From Vanessa cardui (taxonomy: Eukaryota > Arthropoda > Insecta > Lepidoptera > Nymphalidae), in the NCBI RefSeq assembly GCF_905220365.1, contig NC_061124.1, positions 14,696,501 through 14,760,500 on the forward strand: a DNA stretch of 64,000 nt, given 5' to 3'. Position numbers and translations under genes: made by a program. Under the pieces are notes generated by a model that made no database searches, was not told the origin of the DNA, and saw nothing but the letters and a program-made list of their open reading frames with translations. This document shows positions 1-11,507 of this stretch, one piece after another. Position 1 is the stretch's first letter. The number at the start of each line of letters is the position of its first letter.

Positions 1-683
1 TAGCGAGCCCCTTGATTGATCCAGTATATTATTGTGTAAAAGGTAATTTGTAAAAAACATATTTGTTAAAGTATTCTCGTATTGTTTTTTGATAGATATA
101 CTGTAGGGTTTTATTGGCTGACACCGACTCCAAATATAACAATAATTATAACTACATGATATAATCGTTAATCGACTTTTAAGTAGTCTAATATTTTTCA
201 TTTCATTTAACTTAGGAAGACTCTAAAAAATATGTTGAATACGCAATTATTTTTATTAATTTTTCGTGCATATTCATTTGTTTTAAAATAGTGTTTTGTT
301 TGAAGTCGGTTTTTCTTTTTGTTAAAATTTTATTTATTTTTTGATTTTAAGTGAAGCTGATGTTGACTAACTAATTTTTTTTAATATGTATAGATTAAGC
401 GTTCCGTTTATATGAGTCAGAAACTACTTCGAGGACAATTTCAAAGGAAACTTGCGAATAAAGCAAAAATAGGCTTTCGAAAATGCGGATTTAATACGTC
501 ACGCGGCGTAAACTACAAGGATCCCTCGAAAGAGCTGTAATCGAACTCAGCAAAAATACTTTGAAAAAGACCAACTATATTTCGTACATCATATGACATC
601 ACATCACATACACAAAATTTGATTAAAGATAGTAAGAAATTCTGCCCCATATCGCACCCTAACTGCGAGCCGTATAGGAGTTC

Positions 684-937
684 CATCACTACATAGTATA
701 AAACAAAGTCGCTTTCTCTGTCCCTATATCTTTAAATCTACGCAACGGATTTTGATGCGGTTTTTTTTAAAAGATAGTGTGATTCAAGGGGAAGGTTTGT
801 GTATATAATACATGAACAATATAGTAAAGAAACACAGATAATTTTAGAAGTTTGCGATGTGATGTCGTATATAAACAAATTCTGTAGTATATTTAGTATC
901 AGTATTGCACCCGTGCGAAGCCGGGGTGGGTAGCTAG
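684..937 (+). mobile_element. Non-autonomous Helitron unit inside repeat A copy 1
   Basis: It starts near the motif cactacatagtataaaac and contains the stretch reading caacggattttgatgcgg, both typical of lepidopteran Helitrons as I remember them. The 3' end shows a small hairpin (cccg...cgggg) followed by ctag|t, the Helitron CTRR terminus. No Rep/helicase coding is present. The same unit lies at the same position in copy 2 of repeat A, so it entered before that repeat was copied. Confidence 0.7.
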
Positions 938-1367
938 TTGATTATAATATTCGACTATGATAATTACATTACATTACGGAAGGTGACTCAAATATCCAAA
1001 TAACCTATAAATAAAAGATTCGACCGAGTATCGCTAACGTGCTCCTCAGAATTGTTCCGTTCCCTTCCGTTCCGTTACTTTGTCATGGCTCCTGTGCTCA
1101 GAACCTTACCAAACTTTCACCAAATTACCCTTGAAGTATATATTTTATAATAAAAAAAGAATTATCAAAATTGGTTAACGTGATTTTCAGTTATTCACCT
1201 ATTTGTCGCGCATATACATAATGCAAATTTAAGACTTATGTCGTTTTCACATGGATACCATCATCGGAAAAAAAAATAAAAAAAATGGGACCCCACGGGA
1301 AGCACTACCTTTCAAACAAAAAAAAATTATCAAAATCGGTCCACCCAGTGAAAAGTTATGAGGTAAC

Positions 1368-1373
<6 letters not shown>

Positions 1374-1405
<32 letters not shown>
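1374..1405. repeat. A(32) homopolymer tract
   Basis: An uninterrupted run of 32 A residues near the right end of repeat A copy 1. The equivalent place in copy 2 (about 13711-13730) has a shorter run, so the tract is length-unstable. Confidence 0.9.
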
Positions 1406-1409
<4 letters not shown>

Positions 1410-1465
1410 GACGAATTGATAACCTCCTCCTTTTGGAAGTCGGTTGAAACATACATAGTCAAGTT

Positions 1466-2520
1466 AGTTGAATACAATTATTTAAATTAATATATCCTGC
1501 TTGGAAGTCAACAGGTATTAACTCCACGCTTTTTTATCATCTATAAAATCTTGTATCGAATAACATGCATCTTTTACCAATGTGTTTTTTATAAACGATT
1601 TGAATTTACAAAACGGCAAAGATAAAAATGAAATCGTATGTGAAAAAAGTATAACTTACCTAACGGCCATTTCTGAGTGACGGCGAATTGACATTACAGA
1701 TTGTTTGGACATGTTGACGTTAACAGTGACTCGTATAGTTAGTCATGGTAGCATGCGCAAGCGATCCCGTGATGTTCCTCTGAAAAGACGGAGTGAGTAT
1801 TGCTGGTCTTTCAGTGGGTTTTAATATTGGCGAACCCTACATAGAAACCTACTACTTCACATGAGGGAAATTAGTGTCGGTAAGCCCCTCAAACAAGCAC
1901 CCCCCCACCCCTCACTTCACATAGAGGAAACCTGTAAGTGCGTTTTAACAGAAGAAAGTGTATAGGCATATATTTTTTCTCATTTTTGTTCTGAGAGGTT
2001 TTATAAGAATGCAAATCAGAATACAATGATCCGAATCAAAACAAGGGAGGCTGCGAGAAGCGGTTAGTGATATATAAAAGGAAACTCGAAGTGGCAAACG
2101 TTTTAGCCGACCATGTAAGGCGAATTGAAATCCTGTCGCATGCCGCTTTACTCGCTGAAACGTAATTGTTGCTTTTAGGGTGAGTGGTCCTAAAGCGTGG
2201 TTCCGTTTTTAAATTTTCGGATAATGCACTCGTAAATCTAGCTTATGTTGCCTTGATTACGATTTGAACTTTTGCGCTGATAATAAAAACGTATTATGTG
2301 CATATTCTTTTTAAGATACATGGTATCTTTTTAAAGTAACATTAAGTTGGGTTCGAATATGACGTGATAAGCTATTAATTAAATAATCCGTCTCAGAATT
2401 TTCGAAACGATTATGAAACTCGAGAAGGTCTTATGCGACATTAGATTCCAATACATATAATTGACTTTTTGATAAGAGGTCACCACTTACCTTAGGCTTG
2501 GCAGTAGCACCATCAAATTT
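1466..2520. other. No gene recognised
   Basis: Mostly AT-rich single-copy-looking DNA. 1840-1930 is less AT-rich with a short C-rich run (near 1901), and 2040-2200 is also somewhat GC-richer, but no open frame, RNA fold or repeat family is recognisable. Confidence 0.5.
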
Positions 2521-2612
2521 CTTAAGCATTCCTTCATCAATGCGCCATTATCTTTGGAAATTGAGATGCTATGTCTTGTGCCTGTAGTTACACTGGCTGA
2601 CTCACCATTTAA
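2521..2612 (-). mobile_element. Fragment of poly-A retroposon B
   Basis: Contains the recognisable blocks 'tcaatgcgcca', 'cttgtgcctgtagttacac' and 'ctggctgactcacc' in the order found in full copies such as 46283-46577. Only the middle of the element survives. Strand is given as the strand on which the element has its A-rich 3' end. Confidence 0.55.
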
Positions 2613-3295
2613 TTCGTGTGTATATGATGAGAAGGTTCTTTGTTGTGTTATAATATTTAAAGGATAAACGTATTAAAGCAGCGAATCTCTGTAAATCGGT
2701 TTTAACATTACGCGTAGTGAGTTTTTACAGATTAACACTGCTGTTATTTGCTCTGAGCGAATCGCACTTTATTTTTTTATAATATTTTCCTTGCATACAA
2801 ATTAAAGTTGTATAATTTATGCAGTAATTGTAAATAAATAATTATGTATGTTTTCAATTTACTTGAAACATTCGAAATTTAATTATAAATCCTATTTATT
2901 TTAATTATTATTGCTGTGGGTATTAATTTAAGTTAATACATTAATTTATATTATATATATTTAATATACTTCTATATTGATATATAAACATGTATAATTT
3001 GTTCGTCTGTATGTAATATTCGAAACTACTGGTCCAATTCTCAAATGTTTTTAATTTGCAAAAAGATTCATTTTATTTCTGTGTGCTATACGGTATAATT
3101 TATATTCCAAACAATTTTCTTTATTAATGTATTGTACAAGGCAAGTCGCTTAGTATTGAATATATATTATCTAACAGTCCTCATGCTTTTATGTTAAGAC
3201 AGTAGGATCAAACAAAGTTACAACATTTTCATAATCACGCAAGCTTAGTCCGTGAGACGACTTCCAAAATTATGCCAAATCAAGTGGTAAATTTA
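2613..3295. other. AT-rich spacer, nothing recognised
   Basis: Very AT-rich, with runs such as 2938-2990 built of ta/at steps. No gene or repeat family is recognisable. Confidence 0.5.
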
Positions 3296-3540
3296 AAGAA
3301 AGAAAGAAATAAATGTTTATTAGGACACAATACATATTAAAAGAATAAAAAATAAAAAATAAATTAAAACTAAAAAAACGACAAAAATAAAAAACCATAT
3401 TAACTAACTATGACTACTGACTAACTTAATATATAAAAAAAAAGGAACAGCAATACAAAACAATGCAATGATACTTAACGTGTCCGAAAGGTTACCGTTT
3501 AGCTTCAAGTTGGGTTCCAAGAACCCAACGTGATTTTCAA
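3296..3540 (-). mobile_element. Possible LINE 3' end (weak)
   Basis: Starts with (gaaa)n then 'aaatgtttattaggacaca', which resembles the inverted 3' tail of a lepidopteran non-LTR element. There is no coding support, and the assignment rests only on the tail motif. Confidence 0.3.
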
Positions 3541-3639
3541 TTGTACCCTGTGTGTTTGTGACGGGCTGTGACAATATATGATAATATATTATAAAAATTA
3601 AAAAAAACTACAATATTAATAATAATAATACACATAATA

Positions 3640-3860
3640 AGAATATATAATGTTGTCTTAAATTTTCGCGATTATTACACATTGAAATAAAACTAGTTAT
3701 ACCGGATTTGAATCGCGTATATTAATTATTTTTAACATCCCGATGTTTCGAGCACTTTACAGCGTTCGTGGTCACAGGTAAACATAAACAAAATAAACGT
3801 CGGGATGTTAAAAATAATTAATATACGCGATTCAAATCCGTTATAACTAGTTTTGTTTCT
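3640..3860 (-). mobile_element. Penelope-like element terminal palindrome
   Basis: 3645-3780, read on the minus strand, matches the terminal region of the PLE at 7315-7447. A second inverted piece at 3798-3854 repeats 3689-3744 almost perfectly (one internal mismatch plus the cgat/cgtc end). The result is a palindrome with about 56-bp arms around a 53-bp centre. The centre contains, on the minus strand, gtgaccacga...ctcgaaac, the same core as in the PLE. PLE terminal repeats often carry hammerhead-ribozyme motifs; here only the cgaaac half looks conserved. No reverse transcriptase remains are adjacent. Confidence 0.65.
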
Positions 3861-4612
3861 ATAATATATCATTTACGGACTATTATTATTCCTGCGTGAA
3901 ATTTATTTTGTTTTTGTATCTGTAACATTTATTAATATTATCTTACTTCACGCTCTACGCTTGTAACTTGAAATAAATACAGAGGAAACCGCGCGAAACA
4001 TTTCATAAACGTTATACGGGAGCACCATAAATTATTTCCGAAGGACATAAAAGGCCAAAGGATTGCCGAAGCGACAAACTGGAATAATTCCTCTAAGAAT
4101 AGTGATGTAACTCTTTGATGTGAAAGGGACGATGTGATGCTCAATGGCTTTGGAGGTGTGAAATGGAAATTGTATGTGAAAAGGTTTGATGAAATAGAAA
4201 GTTTAGATATGGATGTATGGGAAATGGGGCTTAGTTTTTATATTGAAAGATAACTCTGTTGAGATGAAACTGATGAACACAAAATTTCGTATTCCATTTT
4301 TAAAATAATTAAAACGTGATAACAAATATAAGCAATTGTCTTATTCTAAAATGAAAATAAAAATAGCCGTAATTTCTACTTTAATGAAGTTTCACATGAG
4401 CGATTATGTATGTTAGTTTATAATAATGTGTAGTAAAATTACATATTATGTTATGTTATTAGTTCTGTATATACCTACATATAAATATCAAGGAATGTTT
4501 GTAGCAGTCGCCATTGTGGCAGACCTTCACTAAACCATCGCATACATCTCATTTCTGTAACATTTGCACCCAGTGATAGATCCACATCTCATATTTTAAT
4601 ATAAAATTAAAA
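3861..4612. other. No gene recognised
   Basis: AT-rich. A small minus-strand open frame (3938-4144) has no family resemblance and is treated as chance. Confidence 0.45.
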
Positions 4613-4907
4613 AAGTAAAGTAACAGCCTGTAAACTTCCCACTGCTGGTTTAAGGCCTCCTCTTCCATTAAGGAGAGGGCTTGCAACATATTCCACCACA
4701 CGTTCCAATTCGGGTTGATGGAATGCACATGTGGCAGAATTTCGATGAAATTAGACACAGGTTTCCTCACGATGTTTTCCTTCACCGCCGAGCACGAGAT
4801 GAATTATAAACACAAATTAAGCACGTCATATATATAGTGGTGCTTGCCTGGATTTGAACCCACAATCATCGGTTAAGATGCACGCGTTCTAACCACTAGG
4901 CCATCTT
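4613..4907 (-). mobile_element. Metulj-like tRNA-derived SINE
   Basis: Read on the minus strand, it has a tRNA-like head (gttagaacgcgtgcatctt, then box-B-like gggttcaaatcc), the body block ctcgtgctcggcggtgaagg, then cattccatcaacccg, and ends in ctgttactttactttt. This is the same family as the full copies at 30884 and 49007. The internal ORF at 4549-4785 is a translation of this SINE. Confidence 0.85.
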
Positions 4908-6235
4908 TTAATATAATAGAACGTAAATTAAAATTATATCTTTTGGTACAGGGTCTGTTTAGATTGATTACAAAATTATTTGACTCTTAAATTGTACAAT
5001 AAAACGCAGATATAGACAAACATTATCTCGTTACTATTAAACGACGCGTTTTATTGTCAAGCGTCTTTAGGCTTAAAAATTAATATGACTGTTCTTTTTA
5101 TTTTATATTCTCTTATGTTGCTTTAATACAATAAACGTCCTTCTGCTTTTTATCATACATGATTTAATAAAGTGTTTTATACGAACCAATCTGTCGCAAT
5201 AATAACACAAACTATGATGATAATGAGGCAGTGGTTGTATTCTGTAAATGGAAACTCGAAACGCACAACACAAGACGAGCGTTACGTCTCAAAATGTGAT
5301 ATGCGAAATTAACTGCAATAATTAATAGGATATACGTATCAAAATAGGCTAACACTGTAAGTCGGCTGTAACCATTTATATTGTGAGATCTGATGTAAAT
5401 TATTACAGCACACTTTAGTTCGTTTGTCATACGATGATTCCCAAACAGCTAATTTAATGCAAATGGAATTCAGATCTGAGTAAGATTCTAATATGTAATA
5501 GGATTATAGCTTATCATTCATGAATTCATCAATATTTCATTAAGTTTAATCTACCGCTGTCAAGCGGTTTACAGCGCTTGAAACTACAAAACGCTTACTA
5601 GATAACGCGGGTAAATTCAGTACGCATCAAACATTGCAATGAGATAAACCTGCTTATAATACTCATTTGCATAGCTGAGGCGCAAATATTTCATATTCCA
5701 GCCGTGTATCATGTTCAGGCACGGAATAGTGAGTTTTGAAAGTGTTAGATATGTCAAAGTGTAGAAAAAATCATTCCGATATTATATCTTTATTAAATTT
5801 ATTTTCAATTTTTATATCATTTAGTTCTTAAAATTTGATTTAAAATTTTATAGGTTATATTGGTCTATATTTTTAAGGCCAATGTCGTTGACACCTCTAA
5901 AGACGAATCACTTTTATGTTACCTACATCGGCTTTTTGTGTTTAGTGATAAGTTGTTGTAACTACTGAAAAAATGAGATTCCATTTTGCACTGTAAATAA
6001 AGGCTAGCTCATATATTGTTGGAGATTTTATATCATTTATTTAATAACTATTTTGAAACGGGAAGATTTTTTTTCAATATGAAGCTATCGGCAAAGATTC
6101 TAGCAAAATTTTAAAAGACCATATCAAATTTTAAAAATACACCAATTTTCACAAACAAACAATAAATAAATTAGATGTTTTTATTTATAGAATTAAGATG
6201 TACTAAAAATGCAGATGTCAGATCACTAGGTAATA
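4908..6235. other. No gene recognised
   Basis: Mostly AT-rich. 5560-5740 is less AT-rich, with an octamer-like catttgcat at 5663 and the balanced stretch 5690-5735; it could be regulatory, but nothing proves it. The 5' part of the Penelope-like element that begins to be readable at 6236 may lie in 6000-6235 but is not recognisable. Confidence 0.4.
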
Positions 6236-7263
6236 TTGATAATATATGAATTCTATGTACAAGTTGACGGGGTAGCCATGGGTTCTCCAGTATGCCCCGT
6301 GGTCGCCGATTTATTCATGGAAGACCTGGAGGAGAGGGCTCTTCGCTCCGGACCAATAACACCTAGGTTTTATAAACGGTACGTAGATGACACTTTCACG
6401 ATATTACCTAGTGATCTGACATCTGCATTTTTAGTACATCTTAATTATAATAAATAATAATAAATAAAAACATTCAATTTACTATGGAATTAGAGGCAAA
6501 TAATTCTTTAGCTTTCCTTGACATCCTTATTATCAAGAATTCTGATAATACATTAAGTCACACAGTTTATAGGAAACCCACACACACCAACAAATACCTC
6601 AATGGTGACTGGCACCACCACCCTAGTCAGTTAGCTACCGTTGGTAAATCTTTGTTTCAGAGAGCCCACGTGCGATGCTAAACACCTAGAGGACGAGCTA
6701 CGTCAGGTTAAGCTTGCACTCCACCAGAACAAGCTGCCCGTGCCTCGCCAGCATCGTAGAAGCCGTATTAAGCCACATCGCGAGCTCACAAGAAAGTAAG
6801 CCAGTTTTTGAGACCTATCGAGAGTAATATTCCTTTACAAACTGTAGGAGTATATAAACTCGAATGTGAGTGTGGTTTATCTTACATAGGCCAAACAAAG
6901 AGAAGTATCGGTACCAGGGTCAAGGAACATATATGAGATGTCAAAAATAGGCGTTCTTCAAAGTCTGCAGTCTGTGAACATGCTCTGGATAAACCTAACC
7001 ATTTTATCCGATTTGATAAACCACAGATACTCGCTAAAGAACACAGATTCATTCCTAGAATGATACGCGAGGCTATTGAAATTCAAAAACATCCGAACTT
7101 CAATAGAGAAGATGGTTGGAGACTTTCTAACACCTGCTATCCGCTTATTATATATTTAAAATCCCAAATCCAACAGACTGCAAGACCTAAAGATACAGTC
7201 AGTGCCTTCTGCGTGCAACCGGAACGTTACTCAAGATACCAATTGAGAAATCGTTGGCGGTAG
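6236..7263 (+). pseudogene. Penelope-like element: RT + GIY-YIG endonuclease, decayed
   Basis: Four pieces in shifting frames read as one Penelope-like polyprotein. 6236-6457 holds the reverse transcriptase blocks GVAMGSPVCPVVADLFME and the catalytic YVDD (RYVDDTF). 6484-6681 holds the next RT part (NNSLAFLDILI, YRKPTHTNKYL, HHPSQ). 6671-6801 continues in another frame (DAKHLEDELRQVK). 6841-7263 encodes a GIY-YIG nuclease (GVYKLECECGLSYIGQTKRS, then a long C-terminal part). Breaks seen: tandem stops around 6455, at least three frame changes, and an in-frame TGA at 6934. The N-terminal half of the RT is not found. RT joined to a C-terminal GIY-YIG domain is diagnostic of Penelope-like elements. 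This copy cannot make an active protein. Confidence 0.88.
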
Positions 7264-7447
7264 TTGCAAATAATATTTTCTTTTGTTCTTCAAATAGACA
7301 AATGCCACCTTAGTCTACCCGTGACCACGAACGCTGTAAAGTGCTCGAAACGTCGGGATGTCCAAAACAATTAATATACGCGATTAAAATCCGTTATAAC
7401 TAGTTTTATTTAAATGTGTAATAATCGCGAAAATTTAAGACAACATT
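7264..7447 (+). mobile_element. Terminal repeat of the Penelope-like element
   Basis: Follows the endonuclease stop and matches 3645-3780 in inverse orientation. It includes gtgaccacgaacgctgtaaa, then ctcgaaacgtcggg, then a run to aagacaacattat. The segment cccg...cggg can pair around the gtgac...cgaaac core, which resembles a degenerate hammerhead ribozyme as found in PLE terminal repeats. The CUGANGA half of that ribozyme is not intact, so activity is doubtful. Confidence 0.65.
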
Positions 7448-8135
7448 ATAGAAAGGAACATTAATTTGATGAATACTAAGTTGTTTAAAATTGTTTCTTC
7501 ATGATCTCGATTTTGAAGATATTCGTCAACATATAACGAAAACTCAACTGACAAAAACACTCGACTTTCAATATAGCAACGCAAGCTAAGAATATTGTAA
7601 TTTATCAAACAAAGCGAGGAATCAGACAATTATTCAAGCGTACATTAGAATAATTTGCATCAAAATCGCTTCAACTGTTTTTACGTTTCGTTCTGCCTTC
7701 CATATTATTACGTCATGCCTCACTGGCCCATATGTCATTTCAGCGTTATCTCGGCTCCGTGAACTAAACGAAACATTCGTACCAACATAACAATGAGAAT
7801 TAATTCGAATTCCCCGTTGCTATGGAATTATATTGCATTTCAATTATTTCAAACAATTATTTTATTTTGTGCTTCAATTTTGGTGGATTTGTAAATGTTG
7901 ATTTTCAATAATGTTTGATTTGATGAAATTATGGTTTAATTATATGAAATGTTTGTTTCCTTATCATTTGTATCGTAGGTTGAGAAAAATATGAAGATCT
8001 TTTGGTTATTTTTTATTATATTAATATCTTTAAAGTTCAGGTTAAACATTCATGTAATGAATAATATAATTACCTGAACCCATTTAAACTAATAAAATTA
8101 ATTAGTGAACTAACATTTTAGGACCGTAACAATAT
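7448..8135. other. No gene recognised
   Basis: AT-rich flank between the Penelope-like element and a retroposon. The open frame on the minus strand at 7435-7629 shows no family features. Confidence 0.45.
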
Positions 8136-8435
8136 GTTTTTTTTTAATGGTATAGGTTGGAGGACGAACATGCCACCTGATGGTAAGTGGTCACCATTAA
8201 CCATAGACAATGACGCTGTAAGAAATATTAACTATTCCTTAAATCGTCAATGCGCCGCCAACTTTGGGAACTAAGATATTATATCCCTTGTGCCTGTAGT
8301 TTCACTGGCCCTTTTACCCTTACCCTAACCGAAGCACAACAATACTGGATATTGCTCTTTGGCGGTAGAATATCTGATGAGTGAGTATATAGTCCAGATG
8401 GGCTAGCACGAAATTTAACCCCAACACCAAGTAAA
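8136..8435 (-). mobile_element. Poly-A retroposon B
   Basis: On the plus strand it begins with a T-run (8137) and 'ggtataggttgg', which on the minus strand is an A-tailed 3' end. Diagnostic blocks in order: ccacctgatggtaagtggtc, atagacaatgacgctgtaag, cgtcaatgcgcc, cttgtgcctgtag, gcggtagaatatctgatgag. The left end on the minus strand is near 'accaagtaaat'. It encodes no protein, so it depends on another element for movement. The family was not identified by name. Confidence 0.7.
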
Positions 8436-9027
8436 TACTTGGTGGTTAAATTGGCAAAAAGTTTGTCAAAATTATCTGAATTATATTGTTTTTAATCAGA
8501 TCTAATTTATACCTTAGGATCGTGATCTGTATTTATCATTTAAATTAATAACACAAAATATTAATAACATAAAAGAACATTATTAATATAAAGGCACGTC
8601 TATTTAAAGACTAGCATGTTACTTGCAGTCTAGTGGAGCATCTATGGTAGCGAAGCAGTTATCTGATTTTGTTAAATAAATCTGAATTTTACTTTAGATA
8701 TCTAATAATTATTTAGATTTAAAAAATTCCTTTGTCATAGATTCGTTTGTTATCTATATTTTTTGTCCACTTTTTATGCCTACAGTTATGATGAACTTAA
8801 ATTTGTATAGTTTAAAAAAAATATATTTTATTCTTTCGCTGTTAGTCCGCGTAGGTCAAATATTGTAACTGAATTTCAAAACCAATTTCACCGATTCCGT
8901 TCAGTTGAAATTTAGTAAACACTTTTTGTGTTGGTGACAATGCAATCTACTGTAACTATCAATTGTAAATTGTTACGAATGGCTACAAAACAAAAGGTTG
9001 TTTAAAAAAAACTATCACTATAAATAA
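8436..9027. other. No gene recognised
   Basis: AT-rich DNA without an open frame or repeat match. Confidence 0.45.
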
Positions 9028-9297
9028 GCTGAGACGGCCCAGTGGTTAGAAGGCGTGCATCTTAACCGATGATTTCGGGTTGAAACCAACACAAGCTCCA
9101 ATATATATATGTGCTTAATTTGTGTTTATAATTCATCTCGCGCTCGGCTTGGTATTTCATCGAAATTCTGCCACATGTGCATTCCATCAACCTGCATTGG
9201 AACAGCGTGGTGGAATATGTTCCAAACACGCTCCTCAGTGGAAGAGAAGGCCTTACCCCAGCAGTGGGAAATTTACAGACTGTTTCTGTAAATAAGG
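9028..9297 (+). mobile_element. Metulj-like tRNA-derived SINE
   Basis: Head gctgagacggcccagtggtt at 9028, degenerate box B, body gtgcttaatttgtgtttata, ccacatgtgcattccatcaa, and 3' part cagcagtgggaaatttacag. About 25 bp of the middle (the ggcggtgaaggaaaacatcg block) is missing compared with the 49007 copy. The plus ORF at 9109-9291 is a translation of this SINE. Confidence 0.85.
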
Positions 9298-9558
9298 CAG
9301 ATACTTGTAGTGATTGATGGAAATCTCAAGAATATATTATAATTAAAGATATCCAATAGATAAATATAAATATAGATAGACTTTTAATGAAAAAAGTTAT
9401 TAATAACCAAAATAATTAAAAGAGCAAAGTAATCACGGCGCAGAAAGTCTAACTGCATAAAAAAACATACCAATTACCTTCAATCAAATATAATTTGGTA
9501 TTTAAAATTAATTGGAGTATATGAGATATTAAGTTATCATGGTTATTTTTAATGTTAA

Positions 9559-9700
9559 AGTTATTTAATACAGGATGTTTACCATGTTTTTTTTTTCAGT
9601 TGAAGGAGCTCGATCGTGAACAAGACACTCGTAGATAACGTCGAAATATCGAGCTCCACCAACTAAAAATAAAAAAGTGAATATTCCGTATTAAATAACT
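9559..9700 (+). mobile_element. Palindromic PLE-like terminus with ribozyme-like core
   Basis: Outer arms 9559-9571 and 9688-9700 are perfect 13-bp inverses. Inner arms 9605-9614 (ggagctcgat) and 9648-9657 (atcgagctcc) are perfect 10-bp inverses. The 33-bp centre reads cgtgaacaaga...gtcgaaat. This is the same design as the Penelope-like terminal palindrome at 3640-3860: outer inverted arms, an inner stem, then gtga-ca-ga ... cgaaa. The 3' half (gtcgaaa) fits the hammerhead conserved GAAA; the CUGANGA half is degenerate. I take it as the solo terminus of a second Penelope-like family. Confidence 0.5.
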
Positions 9701-10144
9701 GTAATTGGAGTACGTACTTATAACAAGCACAATTAATTTTCCAATTGATTTTAAGTTCCACGCATCATCTTATCCACAAGACGGTTGAAAATTTGCATCC
9801 ACAAGCAGCGCCCATTCTTGGCAAGCGAATGGACTGGTTGAAGACGTCTTTACAACATAAAGGAATGTTGAACGACTGTTGAGCTCCGTTAAAATTCGAA
9901 AAACTTCTCACAACTATTCCTAGTCTACCTGCTTCGAATAATACTGGATTGGCGTCAGTCCAAGGAACACTTATCGGCTCTTCACTTTTGACATCTTTAT
10001 CTGTATTTATTATAACACTTTTAAGGATTGGGTTGAGGTAGACGTAAATAAGTAAATAATCTTTACTAATATAATAAATACGAAATAATTTTATCTGTCT
10101 GTTTTTCTTTTACGTCCACTGAATTGAATTTGTTGTAATATGGT
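9701..10144. other. Possible remainder of the same element
   Basis: 9705-9980 is less AT-rich than its surroundings and may be non-coding flank of the palindromic element, but no open frame or second copy is visible. Confidence 0.35.
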
Positions 10145-10443
10145 ATTTTTTTATGGTATAGGTTGGCGGACGAGCATATAGGCCACCTGATGGAAAGTGG
10201 TCACCATCACCCATAGACAATGAGGCAGTAAGAAATATTAACTATTCCTTACATCGTCAATGTGCCACCGACCTTGGGAACTGAGATGACATGTCCCTTG
10301 TACCTGTAGTTACACTGGCTCACTCACCCGTAAAACCGGAACACAACAATACTGCGTACTGTTGTTGGGTTTGTTTGGAATATCTGATGAGTGGGTGGTA
10401 CCTGCCCAGGTGGGCTTGCACAAAGCCCTACCACCAAGTAAAA
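10145..10443 (-). mobile_element. Poly-A retroposon B
   Basis: A well-preserved copy. It runs from a T-run plus tatggtataggttggcggac on the left to accaccaagtaaa on the right, with all middle blocks. The ORF 10291-10497 is a translation of the element in its antisense direction and need not be a gene. Confidence 0.75.
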
Positions 10444-11507
10444 AGGTATGAAACTTTAACATACAATAAGACATATATTTTTGTACCTCATATCTGAAGA
10501 ATGTCCCTTAAAACGTGAGCGAATGTACAAGAGAAGATATAACCAGTTATGATACAATACTTACTGCATTATTAAAGTTTTAATTATAATTAGTAATAAT
10601 TGGGTTGTATCGATGTTACGTTATAATTGGTTTCTGTATTAAAATTTAAAGTAGATACAAGAATTCTGAAACATTTCTGTAATTGACGAGTTTTTAATTA
10701 TAAGCTTGACAGCAATCGACGGCTACGTGATTACTGTAAATTACTTTTTACTTCTGTGGAAACGTGGATTAAACAAATTAATTTATTAAGTATGCACCAT
10801 CAAAAGTGTTATGTCCATTATCGTTCATGTAATAACAATTAATTCTATTATAATTCATTTTGATCATTTGAAAACCAATTTTATTGGTATCAGCTCATTG
10901 TTATTTTTTAAACCGTATAAACTTATAAAAAATAACCAATTTTCCTAATTTAATATATCCTTCCTAATTTAATATTCGAATAGGGAAATAAAAGTTTAGC
11001 GGTCTATTTCTTTTTCAAACTAAACAAATATTAAATACTATTTTTCATTGGAATCAGCAGTGTTCATGCTATCGGTAATTGTCGGTAATAATAAATTAAT
11101 ATTATTCCTTAAAACTTACGTGTTAATTGATAATATTAAGTAAAGAGGAAATCCCTTGTGCAGTTTAAGCGAAGAGAAGGGAAACTTGTTCCTAATTATA
11201 AGACAACTTTTAGTATAATCCTCAATCCTCGTCGAGCAAATTTAAGTTTAATTACAAACTTGACGACTTCAAGCGAAACACTCTCGTCGCTTGGCGCAAC
11301 ACGAGTTTTTTTTATATAATCTTACGTCATGTAACAAAATTATAACGAGGTCAAATGTGTACTTCAAGTGTATTTAAAATGATGCTGCTTGCATATGTAT
11401 GGTTTGTTGGTTTTTGACCGTTGTTGTAATTCATCATTGGGGTAGACAAATGTAGTGTTTTTCCAACGGAGCAGACAAATACAAAACAAATACGAATATT
11501 GGACAAG
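10444..11507. other. No gene recognised
   Basis: AT-rich. 11160-11310 is slightly richer in GC, but carries no open frame or repeat match. Confidence 0.45.

Larger units (their letters stand above)
1..1465 (+). mobile_element. Foldback repeat A, copy 1 (cut by window edge)
   Basis: This segment matches 12327-13776 almost base for base, so it is one copy of a long interspersed repeat. Its left part is missing because the window starts inside it. It ends at the motif gaagtcggttgaaac, a terminal sequence that reappears inverted at about 15205. It carries a Helitron-like unit (684-937) at the same internal place as copy 2, and an A-run at 1374-1405 that is 32 bases here but shorter in copy 2. 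No coding capacity is seen; the minus-strand ORF at 1247-1477 is mostly a translation of this A-run. The superfamily is not known to me; the gaagtcggtt terminus is common in moths and butterflies. Confidence 0.75.

Noticed and set aside
1247..1477. 76-residue frame rich in Phe
   Set aside because: Translation of a 32-base A-run within repeat A.
7315..7360. Intact hammerhead ribozyme in the PLE terminal repeat
   Set aside because: The cgaaac part fits, but the CUGANGA half is not intact and stem II does not pair well; only a degenerate relative is claimed.
9028..9100. tRNA gene candidates at the heads of SINEs (here and in the other Metulj-like, SINE C and SINE D copies)
   Set aside because: Box A and B resemblance is clear, but acceptor and anticodon stems do not pair, and each is fused to a constant SINE body.
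10291..10497. Frame shared by several retroposon B copies (also 61377-61598, 41817-42095)
   Set aside because: It is antisense to the A-tailed strand, broken in most copies, and its similarity simply follows the repeat.
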